From the NCBI RefSeq assembly GCF_004117935.1, contig NZ_SDOY01000181.1:1-64000 (forward strand): DNA of 64,000 nucleotides, in the 5' to 3' direction. The first letter of the stretch is position 1, and each line of letters opens with the position of its first letter. Under the pieces are notes generated by a model. That model was not told the origin of the DNA. It searched no databases and saw nothing but the letters and a program-made list of their open reading frames with translations. Of this stretch, positions 43,532 to 52,111 are shown one piece after another. This stretch comes from Streptomyces roseicoloratus. GTDB taxonomy: Bacteria > Actinomycetota > Actinomycetes > Streptomycetales > Streptomycetaceae. Both the position numbers and the translations under genes were made by a program.

Positions 43532-44284
43532 TCAGCGCAGCTTGGCGGCCTGCGCGTCGATGACGGCCGTCGGCAGTTCATTGACCTCGCCGCCCAGGCT
43601 CAGGGTCGAGAAGCCGGCCAGGTTGTTGCCCTTGCGGAAGACGACGAGCTTGGTGACGAAGGTCTCGCCCTCGTTCTCGCTGGTGACGGTCCAGGCCAGG
43701 GCCTCGTCACCGGCGGTCACGGTCTCCGGGGTGACCTTGGAGACCGTGCTCTTGCTGCCGCCGCCGTGGACGGTGAAGCCGCCCGCGCAGTCGGTGCCGG
43801 CGGTCTTGAGGGCGGCGAAGGCCTGCTGGGCGCCCTCCCCCGCGTACGACCCGAGGGTCACGGACGTGATGGGCGCGGCGAGGGCGCCGAGGGCGTCGTC
43901 GACGGAGCCGGTCTTCTTGTCGGGGACCTGGATCGCCTTGCGCTGGGCGCTGGCGCCCGGGGTGCCGGGCGCGGCGGTGGCGAAGGCCTCGGCCAGCGGC
44001 TCGCACACGGCCTTGTCGGCGCTGACGTCGCCGGCGTTCAGGACCTGACCGGCCTTGGCCTTCTGGACCTGGTAGCCCGTGAGGTCCGCCTGCTCGACGA
44101 CGAGCTTGTCCAGTTCGGCGGCGGAGAGCGCCTTGACGTCCGGCTTCGCCGCGGCCGACGCGGACGCGTCCGCCTTGCCGGTGTCCTCCTTCTTCTTCTC
44201 CTCGCCACCGCAGGCGGTGAGGAGGAGGGCGAGGGAGGTGACCGCGGCGGCGGCCGCGGTACGGCGAAGGACGGTGATGGCCAT
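43532..44284 (-). CDS. Lipoprotein, unknown function
   Basis: 250 residues. Signal peptide with lipobox LLLTACGG, then a Lys/Glu/Asp-rich spacer and a mixed alpha/beta domain of two similar halves (LSAAELDKLVVEQADLTGYQV; LAWTVTSENEGETFVTKLVVF). I do not recognise the family, though the layout resembles actinobacterial sensor-like or LpqN-type lipoproteins. The ATG used gives a standard signal peptide; an upstream in-frame start does not. Not obviously part of the glmS operon (about 200 bp upstream). Confidence 0.8.
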   Translation of the reverse strand: MAITVLRRTAAAAAVTSLALLLTACGGEEKKKEDTGKADASASAAAKPDVKALSAAELDKLVVEQADLTGYQVQKAKAGQVLNAGDVSADKAVCEPLAEAFATAAPGTPGASAQRKAIQVPDKKTGSVDDALGALAAPITSVTLGSYAGEGAQQAFAALKTAGTDCAGGFTVHGGGSKSTVSKVTPETVTAGDEALAWTVTSENEGETFVTKLVVFRKGNNLAGFSTLSLGGEVNELPTAVIDAQAAKLR

Positions 44285-44480
44285 GGGTTCGAAACTCTCT
44301 GCTCGACGCGAATCTGTGAGCACCCTATGCGCCGGAGCCACCCGCCGATCATCGAATTACCCGCCGCAAACAGGGACGTTGTCGCCTTCCGGGGCATGCC
44401 CTAGCCTGTGGATCTGATCACATCAGGCGGTGCGCCCGGTGCGGCACTCAGGACCACACACGGGCAAGAGAAGGCGGTCG

Positions 44481-45077
44481 ATGATGTCCGGTACGGAGTC
44501 CTCCGACTACACCCGGCGGCTTGCGCGGCTGGAGAACTCGGGGATCAAGAGGCTGCTGCCCACTCAGGCCCCGTACCGGTGGAACCTGAAGCGGCTCGGT
44601 CTCGGCCGGGTCCTCGACGTCGGCTGCGGTCTCGGCCGGAACCTCCTGAACTGCGGACCGGACAGCGTCGGCGTCGACCACAACGAGACCTCCGTCGCGA
44701 CCTGCCGTGACCGGGGTCTGACCGCCTACACACCGGACGAACTCGCCGAGGCCCCGGACTGCGGCCCCGGGTCCTTCGACAGCCTGCTCTGCGCGCACGT
44801 CCTGGAGCACATGGACGAGACCCTCGGGAACACGATCCTGGAGCAGTACCTGCCGCTGGTGAAGCCGGGCGGCTCGGTCGTCCTGATCTGCCCGCAGGAG
44901 GCCGGCTACAAGACCGACGCCACCCATGTGCGGTTCGTCGACTTCGACGGGCTGCGTGCACACGCCGAGAAGGCCGGACTGACCGTCGAGCGCACCTACT
45001 CGTTCCCGTTCTCCCGGCCGGTCGGCAAGGTCTTCCCGTACAACGAGTTCGTCCTGGTGGGCAGGATCGCCCCCTGA
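44481..45077 (+). CDS. Class I SAM-dependent methyltransferase
   Basis: 198 residues; ATG-ATG start after AGAAGG. Motif I VLDVGCGLGRNLLN, then VGVDHNETSVATCRDRG, FDSLLCAHVLEHMDETLGN, PGGSVVLICPQEAGY. The typical small-molecule/Ubie-like Rossmann methyltransferase. Substrate unknown. It is about 124 bp upstream of coaA on the same strand. Confidence 0.88.
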   Translation: MMSGTESSDYTRRLARLENSGIKRLLPTQAPYRWNLKRLGLGRVLDVGCGLGRNLLNCGPDSVGVDHNETSVATCRDRGLTAYTPDELAEAPDCGPGSFDSLLCAHVLEHMDETLGNTILEQYLPLVKPGGSVVLICPQEAGYKTDATHVRFVDFDGLRAHAEKAGLTVERTYSFPFSRPVGKVFPYNEFVLVGRIAP

Positions 45078-45201
45078 GGCGGGCAACCCCCGGCGTTCCG
45101 CCGCGGTCGTCGCGCGCGGGCGGACCCGGCGCCCGCGCCACGTGACCCACCCCACCACCCCCGGTCCCCCACGACCGCCGCTCAGCCACGACAATGGCGG
45201 G

Positions 45202-46230
45202 GTGATCACTTCGCCGCCACGAAGCTCCAGCGGAAACGGACACGGGAACCCGACCGGCAGCGGTGCCGGTACGGGGGGCCGCAAGGCCCCCGAGCCGACG
45301 CCGTACGTCGACCTCACCCGTGCCGAGTGGAGCGCGCTGCGCGACAAGACGCCGCTGCCGCTGACCGCCGACGAGGTCGAGCGGCTGCGGGGACTCGGCG
45401 ACGTCATCGACCTCGACGAGGTCCGCGACATCTACCTGCCGCTGTCCCGGCTGCTCAACCTGTACGTACAGGCCACCAGCGGGCTGCGCGGGGCCCTGAA
45501 CACCTTCCTCGGCGAGAAGGCCGAGCAGCGCGGCACCCCCTTCGTCATAGGGGTGGCCGGCTCCGTCGCCGTCGGCAAGTCGACCGTCGCCCGGCTCCTG
45601 GAGGCGCTGCTCGCGCGCTGGCCCGAGCACCCGCGGGTGGAGCGGATCACCACCGACGGCTTCCTCTACCCGATGGAGGAGCTGAAGGCCCGCGGCCTGA
45701 TGTCCCGCAAGGGCTTCCCCGAGTCCTACGACCGGCGGGCGCTCACCCGCTTCGTCGCGGACGTGAAGGCCGGCAAGGAGGAGGTCAGCGCGCCCGTCTA
45801 CTCGCACCTGATCTACGACCGGGTGCCGGACGAGAAGCTGGTCGTGCGCCGCCCCGACATCCTCATCGTCGAGGGGCTCAACGTCCTGCAGCCCGCGCTG
45901 CCCGGCAAGGACGGCCGCACCCGGGTGGGCCTGGCCGACTACTTCGACTTCTCGGTGTACGTGGACGCCCGGGCCGAGGACGTCGAGCACTGGTACCTCA
46001 ACCGGTTCCGCAAGCTGCGCGAGACCGCCTTCCAGGACCCGTCCTCGTACTTCCGGCGCTGGACCCAGGTCTCCGAGGAGGAGGCCCTGGACTACGCGCG
46101 CACCATGTGGCGGACCGTCAACAAGGTGAACCTCCTGGAGAACGTGGCCCCCACCCGCGGCCGCGCCACGCTCGTGCTCCGCAAGGGCCCCGACCACAAG
46201 GTGCAGCGCCTCAGCCTCCGTAAGCTCTGA
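45202..46230 (+). CDS. coaA: Pantothenate kinase type I
   Basis: 342 residues. Phosphorylates pantothenate, first step of CoA synthesis. P-loop GVAGSVAVGKST, TTDGFLYP, RKGFPESYD, YSHLIYD, EGLNVLQ, and the usual QRLSLRKL end. I chose the GTG at 45202 (Val-Ile-Thr); the N-terminal ~25 residues are Gly/Ser-rich and unconserved. No ribosome binding site is visible; a GACAAT sequence ends 7 bases upstream, so the mRNA may be leaderless. Confidence 0.95.
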   Translation: MITSPPRSSSGNGHGNPTGSGAGTGGRKAPEPTPYVDLTRAEWSALRDKTPLPLTADEVERLRGLGDVIDLDEVRDIYLPLSRLLNLYVQATSGLRGALNTFLGEKAEQRGTPFVIGVAGSVAVGKSTVARLLEALLARWPEHPRVERITTDGFLYPMEELKARGLMSRKGFPESYDRRALTRFVADVKAGKEEVSAPVYSHLIYDRVPDEKLVVRRPDILIVEGLNVLQPALPGKDGRTRVGLADYFDFSVYVDARAEDVEHWYLNRFRKLRETAFQDPSSYFRRWTQVSEEEALDYARTMWRTVNKVNLLENVAPTRGRATLVLRKGPDHKVQRLSLRKL

Positions 46231-46404
46231 GGGCGCTGCACCTCCGGCTCATCGTCCCGCCCGACCGCACCGAGGCGGCCGTCGATCTCATCGGGCAGAC
46301 CCAACCTGACCGGCGTCATCCTCGCCGGAACCCTCACCCTGTCCGGACAGATGCTGCTGTGGCGCACCCAGCGCGGCCACTGGAAGCGGCGGAAGAAGGC
46401 CTGA
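46231..46404 (+). pseudogene. Internally deleted remnant of a membrane-protein gene (DUF389-like)
   Basis: Directly after coaA one frame reads LHLRLIVPPDRTEAAVDLI, which looks like the N-terminus of DUF389-type proteins, but no ATG/GTG precedes it. From 46303 a different frame reads NLTGVILAGTLTLSGQMLLW and RTQRGHWKRRKKA-stop, like a final membrane helix and basic tail. The two pieces are out of frame and the ~300+ residues expected between them are missing. The family name is from memory and unverified; the remnant nature is seen in the sequence. Confidence 0.5.
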
Positions 46405-46529
46405 GATCGGGAGACCTGAGACTGGAAGGCCGGGAGGCCGGGACCTGAGACCGGGAGACCGGGGGGCCTGATGAGATCGGGGCCCCGGAGGCCTGCGGCC
46501 GGGAACGCCGGGAGCCTCGGGAACGGGTG
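46405..46529. other. GGGAGACC-type repeat tract before the glmM terminator
   Basis: About 125 bp of short purine-rich repeats (GGGAGACCTGAGA, GGGAGGCCGGGACC, GAGACCGGGAGACC). No frame, hairpin or promoter is convincing. Confidence 0.5.
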
Positions 46530-46562
46530 CGGCCCCCGCTCCGGAGTCCGGTGCGGGGGCCG
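46530..46562 (-). terminator. Terminator downstream of glmM
   Basis: A perfect 10-bp stem CGGCCCCCGC / GCGGGGGCCG with a 13-base loop, 17 bp after the glmM stop on the minus strand. Confidence 0.75.
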
Positions 46563-46579
46563 ACGTGTCGTCAGGCGGA

Positions 46580-47938
46580 TCAGCCCAGCGCGGACTTCAC
46601 CACGTCCGCGAGCCGCCCCGCCACCGAGCGGGCCTGCTCGATGTCGGCGGCCTCGACCATGACCCGGACCAGCGGCTCGGTGCCGGAGGGGCGCAGCAGC
46701 ACCCGGCCGGTGGAGCCCAGCTCGCGCTCGGCCTCGGCCACGGCGGTGGCCAGCTCGGCGGAGGTGCCCACCCGGTTCCTGTCCACGTTCGGCACGTTGA
46801 CCAGGACCTGCGGCAGCCGCTCCATGACCGAGGCGAGCTCGGCCAGGGACCTGCCGGTGGCGGCGACGCGGGCCGCGAGCATCAGACCGGTCAGGGTGCC
46901 GTCGCCGGTGGTGGCGTGGTCGAGGACGATGACGTGGCCGGACTGCTCGCCCCCGAGGGCGTAGCCGTGCTCCTTCATCGACTCCAGGACGTAGCGGTCG
47001 CCGACCGCCGTCTGGACGAGCGACAGACCCTCGCGCTCCATCGCCAGCTTGAAGCCGAGGTTGGACATGACGGTGCCGACGACGGCGTCGCCGCGCAGGG
47101 TGCCGGCCTCGCGCATGGCGAGGGCGAGGATGGCGAGGATCTGGTCGCCGTCGACCTCGTTGCCCTGGCCGTCGACGGCGAGGCAGCGGTCGGCGTCGCC
47201 GTCGTGGGCGATGCCGAAGTCGGCCTCCTGCTCGACCACGGCGGCCTTGAGGAGGTCGAGGTGGGTGGAGCCGCAGCCGTCGTTGATGTTGAGGCCGTCC
47301 GGCTCGGCGCCGATGGTGACGACCGTGGCGCCGGCCCGGGAGAAGGCCTCGGGCGACACGCGGGCGGCGGCACCGTGGGCCTCGTCGAGGACGATCTTCA
47401 GCCCGTCGAGACGGTTGGGCAGTACGGCGACGAGGTGGGCGACGTACTTGTCGAAGCCCTCGTCGTAGTCGCGGACCCGGCCGACGCCGCCGCCGGTGGG
47501 ACGGTCCCAGGGCGCGCCGGTGCGGTGCTCCTCGTACACGGACTCGATGCGGTCCTCCAGCTCGTCGGCGAGCTTGTGGCCGCCGCGGGCGAAGAACTTG
47601 ATGCCGTTGTCGGGCATGGCGTTGTGGGAGGCGGACAGCATCACGCCGAGGTCGGCACCGAGCGCGCCGGTGAGGTACGCCACGGCGGGGGTGGGCAGCA
47701 CGCCGACGCGGAGGACGTCGACGCCGGCGCTCGCCAGGCCCGCCACCACGGCGGCCTCCAGGAACTCTCCCGAGGCGCGCGGGTCGCGCCCCACCACGGC
47801 GGTCGGCCGATGGCCCTCAAAGGTGCCCGTCTCGGCGAGCACGTGCGCGGCCGCGACCGACAGGCCGAGCGCCAGCTCCGCCGTCAGGTCGGCGTTGGCC
47901 ACGCCGCGTACCCCGTCCGTGCCGAAGAGTCGTCCCAC
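46580..47938 (-). CDS. glmM: Phosphoglucosamine mutase
   Basis: 452 residues. Converts GlcN-6-P to GlcN-1-P for UDP-GlcNAc synthesis. The GTG start follows GGAGG and gives GRLFGTDGVRGVAN. The phosphoserine loop SASHNAMPDNGIKFF, metal site DGDADRC, sugar-binding GGEQSGHV and C-terminal phosphate loop RPSGTEPLVR are all intact. Works directly after GlmS. Separated from rpsI by a terminator with a T-tract. Confidence 0.97.
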   Translation of the reverse strand: MGRLFGTDGVRGVANADLTAELALGLSVAAAHVLAETGTFEGHRPTAVVGRDPRASGEFLEAAVVAGLASAGVDVLRVGVLPTPAVAYLTGALGADLGVMLSASHNAMPDNGIKFFARGGHKLADELEDRIESVYEEHRTGAPWDRPTGGGVGRVRDYDEGFDKYVAHLVAVLPNRLDGLKIVLDEAHGAAARVSPEAFSRAGATVVTIGAEPDGLNINDGCGSTHLDLLKAAVVEQEADFGIAHDGDADRCLAVDGQGNEVDGDQILAILALAMREAGTLRGDAVVGTVMSNLGFKLAMEREGLSLVQTAVGDRYVLESMKEHGYALGGEQSGHVIVLDHATTGDGTLTGLMLAARVAATGRSLAELASVMERLPQVLVNVPNVDRNRVGTSAELATAVAEAERELGSTGRVLLRPSGTEPLVRVMVEAADIEQARSVAGRLADVVKSALG

Positions 47939-48020
47939 AGCTGTCCTCCGAAAGTCCTTGTGCCCAGGTCCCAGGGTCGTGCCCCCGTGCCCAAGATTAT
48001 GAAAGCAAGGTGTGAAAAAG

Positions 48021-48062
48021 CCGTACGCCCCGGGGCACGGGCAGTGCCGCCGGGGCGTACGG
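48021..48062 (-). terminator. Rho-independent terminator after rpsI
   Basis: A 13-bp perfect stem CCGTACGCCCCGG / CCGGGGCGTACGG, followed on the minus strand by CTTTTTC. One of the few terminators here with a T-run. Ends the rplM-rpsI transcript. Confidence 0.9.
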
Positions 48063-48084
48063 GCCAAGCAGACCGAGCAGGCGA

Positions 48085-48597
48085 TTAGCGCTTGCTGTAC
48101 TGCGGGGCCTTGCGGGCCTTCTTGAGACCGGCCTTCTTGCGCTCGACCGCACGGTCGTCGCGGGAGAGGAAGCCGGCCTTCTTCAGCGGGCCGCGGTTGT
48201 TCTCGACGTCGGCCTCGTTGAGGGCGCGGGCCACGCCGAGGCGCAGGGCGCCGGCCTGGCCGGACACGCCGCCACCCGCGATGCGGGCGATGACGTCGTA
48301 GCGGTTGTCGAGCTCGAGCACCTTGAAGGGCTCGTTGACTTCCTGCTGGTGCACCTTGTTGGGGAAGTAGTCCTCAAGGGTGCGACCGTTGATCTTCCAC
48401 TTGCCGGTGCCCGGAACGATCCGGACGCGGGCGATGGCGTTCTTGCGACGGCCCAGGCCGGCGGCCGGCTGCGGGTCGCCGAAGCGGGACGCGAGGGACT
48501 CGGAGGTGTAGTCACCCTCGACGATCTCGGTCTCGGTGGTGTACTCCTCGACGCCCTCGAACTCGTCGACGGGGGTCTCGGGGGTGGTCTCGGCCAC
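48085..48597 (-). CDS. rpsI: 30S ribosomal protein S9
   Basis: 170 residues. The conserved S9 core starts at GLGRRKNAIARVRIVPGTGK and ends in the invariant QYSKR tail that reaches the P site. The acidic N-terminal extension of about 45 residues is usual for actinobacterial S9. GTG start after GAGGAG. Second gene of the rplM-rpsI operon, 44 bp behind rplM. Confidence 0.98.
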   Translation of the reverse strand: MAETTPETPVDEFEGVEEYTTETEIVEGDYTSESLASRFGDPQPAAGLGRRKNAIARVRIVPGTGKWKINGRTLEDYFPNKVHQQEVNEPFKVLELDNRYDVIARIAGGGVSGQAGALRLGVARALNEADVENNRGPLKKAGFLSRDDRAVERKKAGLKKARKAPQYSKR

Positions 48598-48641
48598 GAT
48601 GCTCCTCAGATTTCTTTCGTTCTTAGGGGGTGTGGCCGGAA

Positions 48642-49085
48642 CTACTGCGCGACCTGGGTGATCTCGAACGGGACCGGCTGCTGGGCAGCGTGCGGGTGGT
48701 TCTCGCCCGCGTAGACCTTCAGCTTCGAGAGCATCTGACGGCCCAGGGAGTTCTTGGGGATCATGCCCTTGATGGCCTTCTCGACGGCCTTCTCGGGGTT
48801 CTTGTCCAGCAGCTCGTCGTAGCGGACGGAGCGCAGACCACCCGGGTAGCCAGAGTGGCGGTAGGCCATCTTCTGGGTCTTCTTGTTGCCGGACAGGTGG
48901 ACCTTGTCAGCGTTGATGATGATGACGAAGTCGCCCATGTCCATGTGCGGCGCGTAGACGGGCTTGTGCTTGCCTCGCAGGAGGTTCGCAGCCGTCGTGG
49001 CCAGACGGCCCAGGACGACGTCCTGCGCGTCGATGATGTGCCACTGGCGAGTGACATCGCCAGGCTTGGGGCTGTACGTACGCAC
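48642..49085 (-). CDS. rplM: 50S ribosomal protein L13
   Basis: 147 residues. Recognised by WHIIDAQDVVLGRLAT, DFVIIINADKVHLSGNK, YRHSGYPGG, GMIPKNSLGRQMLSKL. GTG start. First gene of rplM-rpsI, transcribed from the promoter at 49263 with a ~170-base leader. Confidence 0.98.
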   Translation of the reverse strand: MRTYSPKPGDVTRQWHIIDAQDVVLGRLATTAANLLRGKHKPVYAPHMDMGDFVIIINADKVHLSGNKKTQKMAYRHSGYPGGLRSVRYDELLDKNPEKAVEKAIKGMIPKNSLGRQMLSKLKVYAGENHPHAAQQPVPFEITQVAQ

Positions 49086-49406
49086 TTCGTAGCCTTCGCT
49101 TCTTCAGTGGATGGAGTCCAAGACACACCTGAAGCGATCATGCAGCTGGGACCCACACTGCCGGGACACCGCCCGTATGCGAGTCACTGGTAACTGCTCC
49201 AGGGAACTTGCGCAGGCCCCTTCGCGTGAGAACGACGAAGCCCATACGCATAACAAACGGCTACGGTACCCGTGCCACCCCCCAGGGGTCAAAACGCGGC
49301 GGGGCGCCGAGCCACCGCGCCCGCCCGCCCGCCCCGGTGCCGACGGGGGCCTCCACCCGCCGGGACCCGGGATCAGCGGGCCCGCCCGACCGCCCGGCCG
49401 CCGGGT
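49086..49406. other. rplM leader and promoter region
   Basis: 321 bp without a gene. Holds the rplM promoter (49263-49292) and a ~170-base leader that could carry an autoregulatory structure; I see no single strong hairpin. The part nearest the ABC-F gene is GC-rich with no clear terminator. Confidence 0.6.
49263..49292 (-). promoter_or_regulatory. rplM-rpsI vegetative promoter
   Basis: On the minus strand, TTGACC (49287-49292) and TACCGT (49263-49268) with an 18-bp spacer fit the principal sigma factor consensus TTGACN / TANNNT. Confidence 0.7.
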
Positions 49407-51029
49407 TCAGCGCGCCCGCTCCACCCGCCGCTCGTCCCACACCGGCTCGCTCGTCTCCCGGACGACCCCGTCCGAACCGAAGACCAGGTACCGGTCGAAG
49501 GAACGGGCGAACCAGCGGTCGTGGGTCACGGCGAGGACCGTGCCGTCGTACGACTCCAGACCGTCCTGCAGCGCCTCCGCCGACTCCAGGTCCAGGTTGT
49601 CCGTCGGCTCGTCCAGGAGCAGGGCCGTGGTCCCGGCCAGCTCGAGGAGCAGGATCTGGAAGCGGGCCTGCTGGCCGCCGGAGAGCTTGTCGAAGGGCTG
49701 GTCGCCCTGGCGCTCCAGCTCGTAGCGCCGCAGCATCGACATCGCCGCGCCGCGGTCCTTGGCGTGCTCCGTCCACAGGATGTCGACGAGCGGGCGGCCG
49801 AAGAGCTCCGGGTGCGCGTGGGTCTGGGCGAAGTGGCCGGGCACCACGCGGGCGCCCAGCTTCCACAGGCCCGTGTGGGCCACCGACGGGTCGCCCGCGA
49901 GCAGCCGCAGGAAGTGCGACTTGCCGGAGCCGTTCGAGCCGAGGACGGCGACCCGCTCACCGTAGAAGATCTCCAGCGAGAACGGCTTCATCAGCCCGGT
50001 CAGCTCCAGGTTCTCGCAGGTCACCGCCCGCACCCCGGTCCGTCCGCCGCGCAGCCGCATCCGGATGTCCTGCTCGCGCGGCGGCTCCGGCGGCGGACCC
50101 GCCTCCTCGAACTTCCGCAGCCGGGTCTGCGCCGCCGCGTACCGCGAGGCCATGTCATGGCTGACCGCGGCCGCCTGCTGCAGGGTCACGACCAGCTTCT
50201 TCAGCTGGGCGTGCTTCTCGTCCCAGCGCCGCTTCAGCTCCTCGAAGCGGGCGAACCGCTCCCGCCGCGCCTCGTGGAAGGTGTCGAAGCCGCCGCCGTG
50301 CACCCACACGTCCGAACCGGCCGGACCGGGCTCCACGGCCACGATCTTCTGCGCCGCCCGGGCGAGCAGCTCCCGGTCGTGCGAGATGAAGAGCACGGTC
50401 TTGCGGGTCTCCCGCAGCCGCTCCTCCAGCCAGCGCTTGCCGGGGACGTCCAGGTAGTTGTCCGGCTCGTCGAGGAGCAGCACCTCGTCGTTGCCGCGCA
50501 GCAGGTACTCCAGGACCAGCCGCTTCTGCTCGCCGCCGCTCAGCGTGCGCACCTGCCGGAACTGCGCCTTGTCGTACGGCACGCCCATCGCGGCCGTGGT
50601 GCAGATGTCCCACAGGGTCTCGAACTCGTAGCCCTGCACCTCGGCCCAGTCGCTCAGCGCCTGCGCGTACGCCATCTGCGCGGCCTCGTCGTCGACCGTC
50701 ATGATGCGGTGCTCGGCCTCGTCGACGGCCTTCGCGGCCTGCCGGATGCGGTCGGGCGCCACCGAGACCAGCAGGTCGCGGACGGTGGACTCGTCCCGTA
50801 CGGAGCCGACGAACTGCGGCATCACGCCGAGCCCGCCGCTGACGGTCACGCCGCCGCCGTGCGGCTGGAGCTCCCCGGAGATCAGCCGGAGCAGGGTGGT
50901 CTTCCCCGCTCCGTTGGCGCCGACCAGGGCGACCACGGCACCCTCGCCGACCCGGAAGGAGGCGTCCCCGAGGAGGACCCTCCCGTCCGGAAGGTAGTAC
51001 TCCAGGTGCGCGGCCTCGACATGTCCCAT
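49407..51029 (-). CDS. ABC-F family ATPase
   Basis: 540 residues, two ABC domains and no membrane segment. Domain 1: Walker A GANGAGKTT, signature LSGGEQKR, Walker B LLLDEPDNYLD. Domain 2: Walker A GSNGSGKSH, signature LSGGQQAR, Walker B LLLDEPTDNLD. A linker around residues 250-320 is rich in Arg/Lys. ABC-F proteins act on the ribosome, as translation factors or antibiotic protection. No antibiotic-cluster genes adjoin it, so a housekeeping role is more likely. Start: either of two ATGs three codons apart; neither has a clear ribosome binding site. Confidence 0.9.
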   Translation of the reverse strand: MGHVEAAHLEYYLPDGRVLLGDASFRVGEGAVVALVGANGAGKTTLLRLISGELQPHGGGVTVSGGLGVMPQFVGSVRDESTVRDLLVSVAPDRIRQAAKAVDEAEHRIMTVDDEAAQMAYAQALSDWAEVQGYEFETLWDICTTAAMGVPYDKAQFRQVRTLSGGEQKRLVLEYLLRGNDEVLLLDEPDNYLDVPGKRWLEERLRETRKTVLFISHDRELLARAAQKIVAVEPGPAGSDVWVHGGGFDTFHEARRERFARFEELKRRWDEKHAQLKKLVVTLQQAAAVSHDMASRYAAAQTRLRKFEEAGPPPEPPREQDIRMRLRGGRTGVRAVTCENLELTGLMKPFSLEIFYGERVAVLGSNGSGKSHFLRLLAGDPSVAHTGLWKLGARVVPGHFAQTHAHPELFGRPLVDILWTEHAKDRGAAMSMLRRYELERQGDQPFDKLSGGQQARFQILLLELAGTTALLLDEPTDNLDLESAEALQDGLESYDGTVLAVTHDRWFARSFDRYLVFGSDGVVRETSEPVWDERRVERAR

Positions 51030-51085
51030 GGGGGGCATTGTGACCGCCCGCGCCCCGGGATCCCAACCGGTTTAGGATGCGCGGC

Positions 51086-52111
51086 ATGAGCTTTGGGGGG
51101 CCGCAGGCGGGCGGCGAGCAGCAGGGACAGCAGGGATACGGCTACGGATACCCGCAGCAGCCGCAGGGCTACGGGTACCCCCAGCAGCCGCAGCAGCCGG
51201 GCGGTGGGTACGGATACCCGCAGCAGCAGCCGGGCGGCTACGGATACCCGCACCAGCCGCAGCAGCCGTACGCGCAGCAGCCGGCCGACCCGTTCCCCGG
51301 CGCGCAGCCGGCCGGGACCCCGGACTGGGGCGCGCTCGCCGAGGCCTCGGAGGCCCGCGGCAAGCGCAAGCGCCGGCTGATGATCGGCGGCGGGGCCGTC
51401 GCCGCGCTCGCCGTGGGCGCGATCGTCGCCACCGCGATCGTCTCCACCAACAAGAACAACGAGCAGGCCAAGAACGGCGGCCCCACCCCGACCGGCTCGG
51501 TGGCCCCCACCGACACCGCGAGCCCGGCCCCGACCTTCTCCTCGGTCGCCCCGCTGCCGCCGCCGAACCCCATGGACTTCATCTCGGACGCCAAGAAGGA
51601 CAAGGCGCCGCTGAGCCCCGAGGGCCTCTACCCGGGCAAGAAGCTGACCATGAACAAGCGCCCGTACCAGAAGGGCGCCACCTCCTCCACGAACAACTGC
51701 GCGGCGGTCACCCAGGGCGGCCTCGGCGCGGTCCTGAAGAACAACGGCTGCACGCGCGTGATCCGCGCCACGTACGTCAGGGACGGCGTCGCCGTCACCG
51801 TCGGCGTCGCCGTCTTCCCCACCGACGACCAGGCCCTCAAGGCGAAGAAGCAGGCGAGCGGCGGCATCGCACCGCTCGCCGGAGCCGGTGTGAAGGACTT
51901 CTGCCGCGCCACCGTCTGTCTGCGCCGCACCAACTCGATCGGCCGGTACGTCTACCTCACCCAGGCCGGCTTCCTGAACGGCAAGAAGGTCACGACCTCC
52001 GACCAGGCCGTCTTCCAGGCCAGCGACGACGTCGGCACCTTCACCTTCAACCAGATCTACGCCCGCGGGCGTGCCCAGGCCTCAGCAGCAGCCGGCGCTC
52101 CCGGGGAGTGA
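51086..52111 (+). CDS. Membrane protein with Tyr/Gln/Pro-rich cytoplasmic N-terminus
   Basis: 341 residues. The first ~70 residues are repeats of YGYPQQP; one membrane segment follows at about 105-125 (basic KRKRRLM just before it), then a Thr/Pro linker and a ~170-residue outside domain with four Cys (NNCAAV, NNGCTR, KDFCRATVC). The pattern is typical of Streptomyces 'PQQPxGYG' membrane proteins of unknown function. The ATG giving SFGGPQ was preferred over one three codons earlier. Divergent from the ABC-F gene; its 3' end overlaps truA by 30 bp. Confidence 0.85.
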   Translation: MSFGGPQAGGEQQGQQGYGYGYPQQPQGYGYPQQPQQPGGGYGYPQQQPGGYGYPHQPQQPYAQQPADPFPGAQPAGTPDWGALAEASEARGKRKRRLMIGGGAVAALAVGAIVATAIVSTNKNNEQAKNGGPTPTGSVAPTDTASPAPTFSSVAPLPPPNPMDFISDAKKDKAPLSPEGLYPGKKLTMNKRPYQKGATSSTNNCAAVTQGGLGAVLKNNGCTRVIRATYVRDGVAVTVGVAVFPTDDQALKAKKQASGGIAPLAGAGVKDFCRATVCLRRTNSIGRYVYLTQAGFLNGKKVTTSDQAVFQASDDVGTFTFNQIYARGRAQASAAAGAPGE

